A DNA stretch of 31,291 bases, taken from assembly GCA_035493835.1 (NCBI GenBank), contig DATJHO010000140.1, positions 1-31,291 of the forward strand, given 5' to 3'. The stretch is from DASZTU01 sp035493835. Lineage in GTDB: Bacteria; Pseudomonadota; Alphaproteobacteria; Rhizobiales; Devosiaceae. A model generated the notes under the pieces. It was not told the origin of the DNA. It ran no database searches and saw only the letters and a program-made list of their open reading frames with translations. How positions within the stretch are numbered: the first letter of the stretch is position 1; every line of letters starts with the position of its first letter. The position numbers and the translations under genes were made by a program. Below are positions 1-8,164 of the stretch, piece by piece.

Positions 1-83
1 GGAATCACAACCCCCTGGGGCTGGCCGGCAACATCAATGGCGATTGGCTTCTGCGGCGCAGGCCGCGCAACGATATGCTGCAT
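1..83 (-). CDS. 5' end of an unidentified gene, running off the left edge
   Basis: Reading leftward from an ATG at 83-81 there is an open frame of 27 codons to the window edge, beginning MQHIVARPAPQKPIAIDVAG. A GGAG motif lies 9 bases upstream of the ATG, which is the main support for the start. The peptide has no signal sequence and I do not recognise the family. Its orientation matches the next three genes. The competing plus-strand frames here end at 90, 140 and about 238 and look less protein-like. The evidence is a start codon, a ribosome binding site and a plausible composition only. Confidence 0.45.
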   Translation of the reverse strand, partial: MQHIVARPAPQKPIAIDVAGQPQGVVI

Positions 84-359
84 TTATTAAGTCTCCGGCG
101 GCAAGTCTCGTCGGACGGCCGCAACGTAGCAGAACTGTGAGACGGGGGCGTGACGCCCGGGATCACATGAAATGGCATCGCCAGCGTTTGCCGGCCGATA
201 CCATCGCTACGAGGAGATTAATTCGGCCGCTCCGCTGAATGGGCAATGCTTTCATCGATCTTGCTCCTTCAGGGTTGCCACGGGAATCGTGCCGGACTTC
301 CTCGGCACGGTGCAAAGATAGGCACGTCTTGTCGCCAGCGCTAGTCCAACAAAACTTAA

Positions 360-392
360 AATCGGGCGCCGCCGTCGAAAAATCGCCCGATT
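360..392 (-). terminator. Probable terminator of the aldolase gene
   Basis: The arms AATCGGGCG (360-368) and CGCCCGATT (384-392) are a perfect 9-bp inverted repeat with a 15-base loop. Read on the minus strand the stem is followed by TTTTAAGTTTT, which is the expected T-rich tail of an intrinsic terminator. It lies about 100 bases past the aldolase stop codon. Confidence 0.55.
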
Positions 393-446
393 AAGCCCAT
401 CGAGATAAAAATTGGGGTGCCAAAGGGGCGTCACGATGGCACGTTC

Positions 447-483
447 CAGCCGGAGTTCCTCAGCCGAGGTCGACCTCCGGCTG
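447..483 (-). terminator. GC-rich stem-loop just past the aldolase stop
   Basis: CAGCCGGAG (447-455) and CTCCGGCTG (475-483) form a perfect 9-bp stem, 10 bases downstream of the aldolase stop codon. There is no T-tract, so it may be a 3'-end stabilising hairpin or an attenuating element rather than a full terminator. The T-tailed stem farther on at 360-392 is the better terminator. Confidence 0.4.
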
Positions 484-493
484 CTGTCGGGGG

Positions 494-1255
494 TCAGGCG
501 CGGTACGAGGCGAGCAGCGCGTCGACGCCCGCGCGGAGCAGAGACAAATCGCTGCCCACCGCGATCCAGCTAAAGCCCATATCGAACCAGCTTTTGCTGC
601 TGGCGATATTGAAATCGAGCACGCCTGGCGCCTTGCCCGCAGCCCGCACCGGCGCAATCACGCTGGCGATTGCTTCGCGCACGCTGGGATGGCCCGCTTG
701 GCCGACGAGCCCCATATTGGCGGCGAGATCGTTGGGGCCGACAAAGACCCCGTCGACGCCCTCGACCGCCGCGATTTCAGCGGCATTCCGCACGGCCTCC
801 GGGCTCTCCACCTGTACGGTCAGGAAAATCTCGTTTGCCGCCGTCGTTGGATAGTCCTTGGTGCGGCCATAGTCATTGGCCCGGGTGATGCCGGAAAAGC
901 CGCGAATGCCGTCGGGCGGATAGCGGGTGGCCGCCACGGCACGGCGGGCCTCTTCGGCGTTCTGGACTTGCGGCACGATGATCGAGCGCGCCCCGGCGTC
1001 GAGCATGCGCTTGATGATCACGGCATCGTTCCACGGCACCCGCACCACCGTCTCGGCCGTGCCGCCTCGGGCGGCGCGCAAATGCGCAAGTGCCTCGGAT
1101 TCGCCGAGAGTGGTGTGCTCCATGTCAATGAGCACCCAATCGAACCCGGCTCGCGCGGCCAGCTCGGTGGCCGTTGCACTGGCCAGCGACAGCCATAGCC
1201 CGAGCTGCCGCTCGTTGCGCGCGAGCGCTGTCTTGAGGGGATTGGGCGAGGGCAT
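494..1255 (-). CDS. HpcH/HpaI-family aldolase
   Basis: This 253-residue protein belongs to the class II, metal-dependent pyruvate aldolases (HpaI, GarL, RhmA, YfaU). They cleave 2-keto-3-deoxy or 4-hydroxy-2-oxo acids to pyruvate plus an aldehyde in the cytoplasm. Visible signatures are the catalytic His in DMEH (His47), Arg72 in VVRVPWN, the metal-ligand Glu150 in VQVES and Asp176 in VGPNDLA, all in the usual order. The length is typical. An ATG four codons upstream at 1267 is possible, but the ATG at 1255 has GGAG at a 6-base spacing, so I chose it. The natural substrate (sugar acid or aromatic breakdown product) cannot be told from the sequence, and the neighbours do not form a catabolic cluster. 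The gene lies 104 bases behind uup and may be read from it or from its own promoter. Confidence 0.9.
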   Translation of the reverse strand: MPSPNPLKTALARNERQLGLWLSLASATATELAARAGFDWVLIDMEHTTLGESEALAHLRAARGGTAETVVRVPWNDAVIIKRMLDAGARSIIVPQVQNAEEARRAVAATRYPPDGIRGFSGITRANDYGRTKDYPTTAANEIFLTVQVESPEAVRNAAEIAAVEGVDGVFVGPNDLAANMGLVGQAGHPSVREAIASVIAPVRAAGKAPGVLDFNIASSKSWFDMGFSWIAVGSDLSLLRAGVDALLASYRA

Positions 1256-1359
1256 CGAGAGCTCCATTCGGCTGACCGACTCGAACCGGTCGAATGAGGA
1301 TAGACTGTCACGCTAGGCTGGCCGGCAAAATCGCGCAAGCGGGGCCCGCGCCCAGGAGC

Positions 1360-3186
<1,827 letters not shown>

Positions 3187-3271
3187 TGGCTGGAGAGGAA
3201 GGTTTTGAGATAGTCGGCGGCGGGCAGAAGATCAACCGTGCTTGGCTCCTTGCTTGCGCCAGTGTGCGCGG

Positions 3272-3378
3272 CCAAGGCCCCTCACCGGGCCTACCGGACC
3301 CCAAGGGAGAGGGAATGCGAGGCCGTGCCACAGGGTACCCTCTCCCTTGGAGGAGAGGGGAGGGTGAGGGGGCCTTGG
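3272..3378. repeat. REP-like inverted repeat, copy A
   Basis: The outer arms CCAAGGCCCCTCACC (3272-3286) and GGTGAGGGGGCCTTGG (3363-3378) are near-perfect complements, with inner arms CCAAGGGAGAG and CTCTCCCTTGG. It occupies the gap between uup and rirA, both minus strand, and could end or stabilise the rirA transcript. It is one of seven related elements in the window. Confidence 0.75.
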
Positions 3379-3411
3379 ACAAACGCCTTCCGAAGTAGCG
3401 GGGTGAAGAAA

Positions 3412-3879
3412 CTAGTTCACGGCCTCGGCGAGCCCCAGTTCATCAAAGCTCAGGCCGAGCTTGGCGCGGATGATGCGGCGTTTGCCGGCGAGGTCGGCGA
3501 TCGTATAGCTCTCGAGCACGTCGAAGAACGCCTTCAGCGCCTCGCCCAAAGCGGCATTGAGGTCGCAATTGAACACCAGCGGGCAGTTGATGTCGCCACC
3601 TTCGAAACACTCGGCGAGGGCGAAACTCTCTTCCGTCAGCTTGATGCAATCGAGCAGGGTGATCTTTTCGGCCGGCCGTCCGAGCCGGATGCCGCCATGC
3701 CGGCCGCGCACGGTTTCGAGCAGCCCCGCTTCGACCAGCGGCTTGATCAGCTTGAACAAAAACAGCTCGGAGATGGAATGCGCCTTGGCGATATCGGCCA
3801 CCCGGCTCAGTTCCGGCGCGTTGACGGCGCAGTAGACGAGGGTGCGGACGGCGTAGCTGGATTGACGGGTCAGGCGCAT
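3412..3879 (-). CDS. rirA: Rrf2-family iron-sulfur regulator RirA
   Basis: This 155-residue protein is a winged-helix Rrf2 regulator beginning MRLTRQSSYAVRTLVYCA. It has the RirA hallmarks SELFLFK and VRGRHGGIRLG in the DNA-binding half and three cysteines at 91, 99 and 105 (AECFEGGDINCP, then FNC). These are the same positions and spacing as the iron-sulfur ligands of rhizobial RirA. RirA represses iron-uptake genes when iron is sufficient, sensing it through a [4Fe-4S] cluster. The open frame extends about 114 codons upstream, but the ATG at 3879 has an AAGGA ribosome binding site at 7 bases and matches the family N-terminus. A good promoter lies upstream at 3960-3987. Genes of iron metabolism are not adjacent, and the divergent neighbour is a zinc-type metal transporter. 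Confidence 0.93.
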   Translation of the reverse strand: MRLTRQSSYAVRTLVYCAVNAPELSRVADIAKAHSISELFLFKLIKPLVEAGLLETVRGRHGGIRLGRPAEKITLLDCIKLTEESFALAECFEGGDINCPLVFNCDLNAALGEALKAFFDVLESYTIADLAGKRRIIRAKLGLSFDELGLAEAVN

Positions 3880-3959
3880 GGTGTTTCCTTCCGGCGCCCC
3901 CCGGAAAGCGTTGAGCAACAATGGTCTATCGCTCCGGCTTAGGCGCACTACCAACACGC

Positions 3960-3987
3960 AGATTATAATTATTCTAATGTTTGTCAA
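3960..3987 (-). promoter_or_regulatory. Probable rirA promoter with AT-rich palindrome
   Basis: On the minus strand a perfect -35 box TTGACA (3987-3982) is followed after 16 bases by TAATCT (3965-3960). A perfect TATAAT also occurs at 3967-3962, but that spacing is only 14. Between the boxes, 3963-3977 is an imperfect AT-rich palindrome (TTATAATTATTCTAA on the plus strand, one mismatched pair). This is a plausible site for an iron regulator such as RirA itself or Irr, whose box contains TTCTAAA half-sites. Assignment to a particular regulator is inference. Confidence 0.6.
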
Positions 3988-4030
3988 GGAAAGCTGACGT
4001 CGGCAGTCAGCATTATTGCCGCATCCATCG

Positions 4031-4174
4031 TCCCCTCGCCCCTCTGGGAGAGGGGGCCGGCAGGGTGAGGGGCGCCCCCGGTCACAACGAGGTTCGGCTC
4101 CGCGATGCGGCAGAGCATGGATGGATCTCGCGGCTGCACCCCTCACCCTGGCCCTCTCCCCCTGCGGGCGAGGG
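4031..4174. repeat. REP-like inverted repeat, copy B, between divergent promoters
   Basis: The left arm (4031-4079) and the right arm (about 4136-4174) are imperfect complements, with CCCTCGCCC opposed to GGGCGAGGG and GGGTGAGGGG opposed to CCCCTCACCC. It sits in the middle of the 429-base region separating the divergent rirA and znuA genes, so the two promoters are physically insulated by a long cruciform-capable element. Confidence 0.7.
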
Positions 4175-4214
4175 TACGATGTGGCCCCGGCCGGCTTCCG
4201 ACAGGCATCCGCAA

Positions 4215-4242
4215 TTGACATGCCATGCGCTCACAACATAAT
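4215..4242 (+). promoter_or_regulatory. Predicted promoter of the znu operon
   Basis: A perfect TTGACA (4215-4220) is followed by a 16-base spacer and CATAAT (4237-4242). Transcription would start near 4250, leaving a leader of about 60 bases before the ATG at 4309. The Zur-like box overlaps the -10 region, so a bound repressor would occlude RNA polymerase. Confidence 0.55.
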
Positions 4243-4257
4243 GTTATAAAGTTACAT
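4239..4257 (+). promoter_or_regulatory. Zur-like operator upstream of znuA
   Basis: The stretch TAATGTTATAAAGTTACAT resembles the Zur box of alphaproteobacteria, which centres on AATGTTATAACATTAC-like dyads. The outer half-sites ATGT (4241-4244) and ACAT (4254-4257) are symmetric and the core TGTTATAA is present, while the second half-site is degenerate. Position over the -10 box fits zinc-dependent repression. No zur gene is in this window. Confidence 0.55.
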
Positions 4258-4308
4258 ACGGCGCGGCAAAAGCAGCCAGCGCCGGAATTCCCCTTCAAGG
4301 AGACGATC

Positions 4309-5181
4309 ATGCGTGCTTTGGCGATCGGCTTGGCCCTGGTGGCTGCGCTTCCCTTTGCTGCCGCCAATTCCGCTTATGCGGCCGGCCCGGTCGGCATCGT
4401 TGCCGCAGAGAATTTTTACGGCGACCTCGCCAATGAAATCGGTGGCAGCGATGTGAACGTGACCAGCATTCTCAGCAATCCCGACGACGATCCGCACCTG
4501 TTCGAATCGAGCCCGTCGACCGCTCGCGCCATCGCCGGGGCCGAGATCGTCATCTACAACGGCGCCGACTATGACCCTTGGATGGACAAGCTCCTCTCGG
4601 CCTCTCCGAGCACGACGCGCACCTCGATTGTGGCCGCTGACCTGACCGGCCACAAGAGCGGCGACAATCCGCATCTTTGGTACGAGCCCGATACCCTGCC
4701 GAAGGTTGCCGCCACGCTCGCGGCCGAGCTGGAAAAGCGCGATCCCGCGCACGCCTCTGAGTTCAAGGCCAACCTCGCCAAGTTCAATGCCTCGCTTGAA
4801 CCGGTCGCCGCCGCGGTCGGCCGCATCAAGGCCGCCGATGCCGGCATGGAAGTTACCGCAACCGAGCCGGTTTTCGGCTATATGGCGTCGGCGCTGGGCT
4901 TCAAGATGCTCAACTATGACTTCCAGGTGGCCACCATGAATGATACCGAACCCTCGCCCCGGCAGGTCGCGGATTTCGAGCAGAGCCTCAAATCCGGTGA
5001 AGCCAAGATCCTGTTCTACAATTCGCAGGTGACCGACGATACCACGACCAAGCTGCTCAAGCTGGCCAACGACAGTCATGTGAAGGTCATTGGCGTTACC
5101 GAAACCGAGCCCAAGGGCAAGACCATCGCAACATGGTTCCTTGGCCAGCTCCATGAGATCGAGGACGCGCTGAAATCGTGA
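4309..5181 (+). CDS. znuA: Zinc/manganese ABC transporter, periplasmic binding protein
   Basis: A 290-residue cluster A-I (ZnuA/TroA family) metal-binding protein with a clear Sec signal peptide (about residues 1-24, ending SAYA before AGPVG). Candidate metal ligands are His63 in DDPHLFE and His122 in NPHLWYE. At the place of the usual third His the protein has Glu186 (TATEPVFGYM), and an acidic stretch (TETEP, 264-268) lies where the fourth acidic ligand is expected. The His-rich loop of enteric ZnuA is absent. The ATG at 4309 has AAGGAGA at a good spacing; an in-frame start at 4225 would lie inside the Zur-like box and lacks a site. It is the first gene of the operon with znuC and znuB. The operator points to zinc, but the ligand set leaves manganese open. 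Confidence 0.88.
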   Translation: MRALAIGLALVAALPFAAANSAYAAGPVGIVAAENFYGDLANEIGGSDVNVTSILSNPDDDPHLFESSPSTARAIAGAEIVIYNGADYDPWMDKLLSASPSTTRTSIVAADLTGHKSGDNPHLWYEPDTLPKVAATLAAELEKRDPAHASEFKANLAKFNASLEPVAAAVGRIKAADAGMEVTATEPVFGYMASALGFKMLNYDFQVATMNDTEPSPRQVADFEQSLKSGEAKILFYNSQVTDDTTTKLLKLANDSHVKVIGVTETEPKGKTIATWFLGQLHEIEDALKS

Positions 5182-5990
5182 AAGCGCTTTCGTTCGAGGC
5201 AGTAAGCCTCGGCCATGGCGGGCGCCCCATTTTGCGGGGCGTCTCGTTCAGCATCGAGCCGGGCAGCTTCGTCGGCATCCTCGGCCCGAACGGGGCTGGC
5301 AAGACGACGCTGCTCCGGGCCGTGCTCGGGCTCATCCCGCCGCTCGCAGGCAGCGTCAAGGTGCTGGGCGAAGCGCCCCGCCGCGGCAATTCGGCGATCG
5401 GCTATATGCCGCAGATGCGGCGCCTTCCTCCCTCGCTCGGGCTTACCGGCCACGATCTGGTGGTGGGCGCGGCGGGGGGGCATCGCTGGGGTTGGCCCTT
5501 CGCCTCCACCGCCGAAAAGCAGATGGCGGCCGAGGCGCTGGAGCGGGTCGGCGCCACCGACCTCGCGCGCCGTCCGTTCTCTGATCTCTCGGGTGGCGAG
5601 CGGCAGCGCATCCTCATCGCCGAAGCGCTGCTCGGCAAGCCAAAGCTGCTGCTGCTCGACGAGCCGCTGATCAGCCTCGATGCCGGTCAGCAACGGGCAA
5701 TGGTTGAACTGGTGCACCGCATCGGCCAGGAGCTCAGCATTGCCGTGCTGTTCTGCTCGCATGAAATAAATCCGCTGCTGCATGCGGTCGACGAGGTGCT
5801 TTATCTCGGCGGCGGCAAGGCGGCGATCGGCAGCGTCGACCAGGTGATCAACAGCCGCGTCCTTTCCGAGCTCTACCGCACGCCAATCACGGTCCTGCGC
5901 ACCAATGGCCGGATTTTTGTCCTCGCCGACGATATCGACCTCGAAGGGGCGGAGCACGGTCACCACGACCATGCCCACGAGCATTCATGA
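5178..5990 (+). CDS. znuC: Zinc/manganese ABC transporter, ATPase
   Basis: A 270-residue ATPase of the metal-uptake ABC family. Walker A is GPNGAGKT (36-43), the signature is LSGGE from 137, Walker B ends with Asp161-Glu162, and the switch His is His195 (CSHEIN). It would energise import through ZnuB. The GTG start overlaps the znuA stop codon by four bases (GTGA), indicating translational coupling. An unusual feature is the C-terminal tail EHGHHDHAHEHS, with six histidines in the last eleven residues. This could bind zinc on the cytoplasmic side as a buffer or sensor; that role is inference. Confidence 0.9.
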   Translation: MKALSFEAVSLGHGGRPILRGVSFSIEPGSFVGILGPNGAGKTTLLRAVLGLIPPLAGSVKVLGEAPRRGNSAIGYMPQMRRLPPSLGLTGHDLVVGAAGGHRWGWPFASTAEKQMAAEALERVGATDLARRPFSDLSGGERQRILIAEALLGKPKLLLLDEPLISLDAGQQRAMVELVHRIGQELSIAVLFCSHEINPLLHAVDEVLYLGGGKAAIGSVDQVINSRVLSELYRTPITVLRTNGRIFVLADDIDLEGAEHGHHDHAHEHS

Positions 5991-6802
5991 TCGCCAGCAT
6001 TCTTGACTACGAATTCATGCGCAACGCCTTCATCGCCACGACAATCGTAGGGATCGTTGCCGGCGCGGTCGGCTATTTCCTGGTGCTGCGGGGGGAAACC
6101 TTTGCCGGCCACGCGCTCGCCCATGTCGGTTTTCCGGGCGCCACGGGCGCGGTGCTCATCGGAATATCGCCGATCCTCGGCCTCACCTTTTTCACCGTCA
6201 TTGCCGGCGTCGGCATCGGCCTTTTGGGCAGCAAGGCGCATCGCGACGTCGCCATCGGCTTGGTGCTGACTCTGTCGCTCGGCCTGGGGCTGCTGTTCCT
6301 CCATTTTTACACCGCCTATGCCGGGCAGGCGACCAACGTGCTGTTCGGCAATGTGCTCGGCATCGACGGCGACACTATCGCCGCACTGGCAGGCATCGGG
6401 GCCATCAGCCTCGTCGGGCTGCTGCTCATTGCGCGGCCGCTATTGTTTGCGAGCCTACAGCCCGAGCTGGCGGAGGCCCGCGGCCTGCGGCTGGGGCTGG
6501 TCTCGACGCTGTTTCTCGTCATCGTCGCCCTTTCGACGGTCGAGGCCATGCAGATCGTCGGCGTGCTGCTTGTATTCGCGCTGATGGTTGCGCCGGCGGC
6601 GATCTCGCTGCATCTCACCCGCCGCGTTGCGACCGGGATCGTCCTTGCCATGGTGCTCGCGGTGCTCATCGCCTGGATCAGCCTGGTCCTCGCCTATGTT
6701 ACCGATTGGCCGACCAGCTTCTGGATCACCGCGCTCGGCGGGCTCGGCTATTTCGCCAGCGCCAGCTGGAGCCACCGCAGGCGGACCCGCCAGGCCGCCT
6801 GA
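5987..6802 (+). CDS. znuB: Zinc/manganese ABC transporter, membrane subunit
   Basis: A 271-residue, highly hydrophobic protein of the ABC-3 permease family with roughly eight membrane segments. It contains the family sequence GETFAGHALAHVGFPG near residues 36-51, a variant of the usual DA-x-SHA-x-LPG stretch, and ends in a basic cytoplasmic tail (SHRRRTRQAA). ATG overlaps the znuC stop (ATGA), so the three genes form one coupled operon in the order A-C-B. It forms the channel through which the metal delivered by the binding protein crosses the inner membrane. Confidence 0.9.
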   Translation: MIASILDYEFMRNAFIATTIVGIVAGAVGYFLVLRGETFAGHALAHVGFPGATGAVLIGISPILGLTFFTVIAGVGIGLLGSKAHRDVAIGLVLTLSLGLGLLFLHFYTAYAGQATNVLFGNVLGIDGDTIAALAGIGAISLVGLLLIARPLLFASLQPELAEARGLRLGLVSTLFLVIVALSTVEAMQIVGVLLVFALMVAPAAISLHLTRRVATGIVLAMVLAVLIAWISLVLAYVTDWPTSFWITALGGLGYFASASWSHRRRTRQAA

Positions 6803-7070
6803 CTTCAGCTGCCGCGACAAAGTATCGCAGCGGCAGAACGTCCTCCTCGCCTGACAATCGAATCTGTTGCGTCCCGGCTGAAAAGCAACAATGTACGGCT
6901 GGAATGGATGTTCGATTCCCGTGCCGTCGCCGTGTTCTATCGAGCACAGTTCTTATGTTTCGGCGGCGCTGCAACGGGTAAGTCACAAACCCGCCACAGT
7001 GGGCATCGTCTCAATCGCCCGGGCAGAAATATTCGTCCGCTTGAACTGATCGGGATTTCGGGAGAATCGC
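6803..7070 (+). other. Intergenic region, znuB to PIMT-like gene
   Basis: These 268 bases hold a stem-loop directly after znuB and otherwise no gene that I can support. A TTCGATTCC at 6911 resembles a tRNA T-arm, but its flanks do not pair. The promoter of the next gene should lie here, though I find no clear boxes. Confidence 0.5.
6809..6836 (+). terminator. Stem-loop after znuB
   Basis: CTGCC (6809-6813) pairs with GGCAG (6832-6836), and the stem continues as GCGA with TCGC around a 7-base loop, with a three-base bulge. It begins 7 bases past the znuB stop codon. There is no T-tract, so it may be a weak terminator or a 3'-end protecting hairpin. Confidence 0.4.
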
Positions 7071-7940
7071 ATGAAGCGTCGTGAGTTTATTGCGCTGTCG
7101 GCCACTGTCGCTGCCGCGGCGATGGCCCCGAGCCTGGCCGTGGCCAACGTGCCCGTGCCGTTCGACCCGACCATGGCTCCGCCGATGGACGACAAGCAGA
7201 AGTTCATCGACTGGATGGTGAAGAATCGCGGCGAGGATCCGAAATTCCTCGGCCTCCGCTTCGACCGCTTCCGCCACATGGTCGCCAACAAGGACATCCT
7301 CGACGACCGCAACAAGAAGGCGTTCCTGTTCACGCCGCGCGAAGAGTTCGTGCTGAAGCAGAATCTCGACCGTGTCTACGACTCGGCTTTCCTCGATATC
7401 AATTACGGCGTCACCATTTCCGGCCCGCACCTCGTGGGGCGCATGACCACCGTCATCAATGTGCAGCCGACCGACAAGGTGCTCGAGATCGGCACCGGCT
7501 CCGGCTACCAGTCGGCTTATCTTTCGCACCTGACCAGCAAGGTCTTCACCATCGAGATCATCAAGCCGCTCGCCGCCCGCACCCGCGGCATCTACGACGC
7601 GCTGATCGGCAAGGGCTATGCCGAGTTCAAGTCGATCACCTCCGAAAATGCCGATGGCTATTACGGCTGGAAGGAAAATGGGCCGTTCGACAAGATCATC
7701 GTCACCGCTGGCATCGACCACGTGCCGCCCGACCTGCTGCAGCAGCTCCAGCCCAACGGCATCATGGTGATCCCGGTCGGCCCGCCGGGCGCCCAGCACG
7801 TGCTCAAGATTATCAAGACCCAGAACCCCGACGGCACTTTCACCGTCGCCCGTTCCGATATCTACAACGGCAAGATCGTTCCCTTCGTGCCCTTCACCAA
7901 GCTCGAAGGCGATTCCATTAGCGGGACGCATAACGGATAG
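7071..7940 (+). CDS. Exported PIMT-like (protein-L-isoaspartate) methyltransferase
   Basis: A 289-residue protein with an N-terminal export signal, MKRREFIALSATVAAAAMAP, containing a twin-arginine-like RREFI core and cleavage probably after AVA (residues 23-25). The mature part is a class I SAM methyltransferase of the PIMT family. TISGPH (115-120) matches the PIMT substrate-side motif, LEIGTGSGYQ (138-147) is the SAM-binding motif I, and DKIIVTAG with QLQPNGIMVIPVG are the later family motifs. All look intact. Family members repair isoaspartate in damaged proteins in the cytoplasm, so export is unusual because SAM is not known in the periplasm. It has GGAG 7 bases before the ATG. It precedes a membrane protein and an exported hydrolase that also seem to work outside the cytoplasm. 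Confidence 0.85.
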   Translation: MKRREFIALSATVAAAAMAPSLAVANVPVPFDPTMAPPMDDKQKFIDWMVKNRGEDPKFLGLRFDRFRHMVANKDILDDRNKKAFLFTPREEFVLKQNLDRVYDSAFLDINYGVTISGPHLVGRMTTVINVQPTDKVLEIGTGSGYQSAYLSHLTSKVFTIEIIKPLAARTRGIYDALIGKGYAEFKSITSENADGYYGWKENGPFDKIIVTAGIDHVPPDLLQQLQPNGIMVIPVGPPGAQHVLKIIKTQNPDGTFTVARSDIYNGKIVPFVPFTKLEGDSISGTHNG

Positions 7941-7950
7941 GGTGCTTGGT

Positions 7951-8102
7951 TACCCCTCACCCGGCCTCCGCTTCGCTCGGCCGACCTCTCCCCGGATGGG
8001 CGAGGAATCCACCGAGTCAGAGCGCTATTTTGTGAGACACCGGCCGCGCCTTTCCTCGCCCCTCTGGGGAGAGGTCCGGCTGGCAAGCCGGGGTGAGGGG
8101 TA
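7951..8102. repeat. REP-like inverted repeat, copy C
   Basis: Its ends TACCCCTCACCC (7951-7962) and GGGTGAGGGGTA (8091-8102) are exact complements. The inner parts (GACCTCTCCCC and GGGGAGAGGTC; GGGCGAGGA and TCCTCGCCC) also pair. It fills most of the 224-base gap between the PIMT-like gene and the membrane protein gene, so it either splits the cluster into two transcripts or sets their relative mRNA levels. Confidence 0.75.
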
Positions 8103-8164
8103 GCCTCGCCAGCTATCCTTGAGAACGATCCTTCTGCACTCTGAAGCCGACCCAAGGAGCCTTA

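Larger units (their letters stand above)
84..493. other. Intergenic region with two stem-loops, no convincing gene
   Basis: This 410-base stretch lies between two minus-strand genes. It holds the stem-loops at 360-392 and 447-483, described separately, and a small hairpin with GGGCG and CGCCC arms at 146-158. A 60-codon minus-strand frame at 252-434 has no ribosome binding site and an unremarkable composition, so I do not call it. The promoter of the leftmost gene should lie near 100-200, but I cannot place it. Confidence 0.5.

Noticed and set aside
417..854. Plus-strand open frame overlapping the aldolase and its 3' region
   Set aside because: Ser/Ala/Pro-rich nonsense composition and no ribosome binding site. 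It overlaps a well-supported gene on the other strand.
3880..4221. N-terminal extension of RirA of about 114 codons
   Set aside because: The extension covers the promoter and half of a repeat element. The family N-terminus MRLTRQ and a good ribosome binding site fix the start at 3879.
6901..6925. TTCGATTCC resembling a tRNA T-arm
   Set aside because: The flanking five bases on each side do not pair, and there is no acceptor stem or anticodon arm around it.
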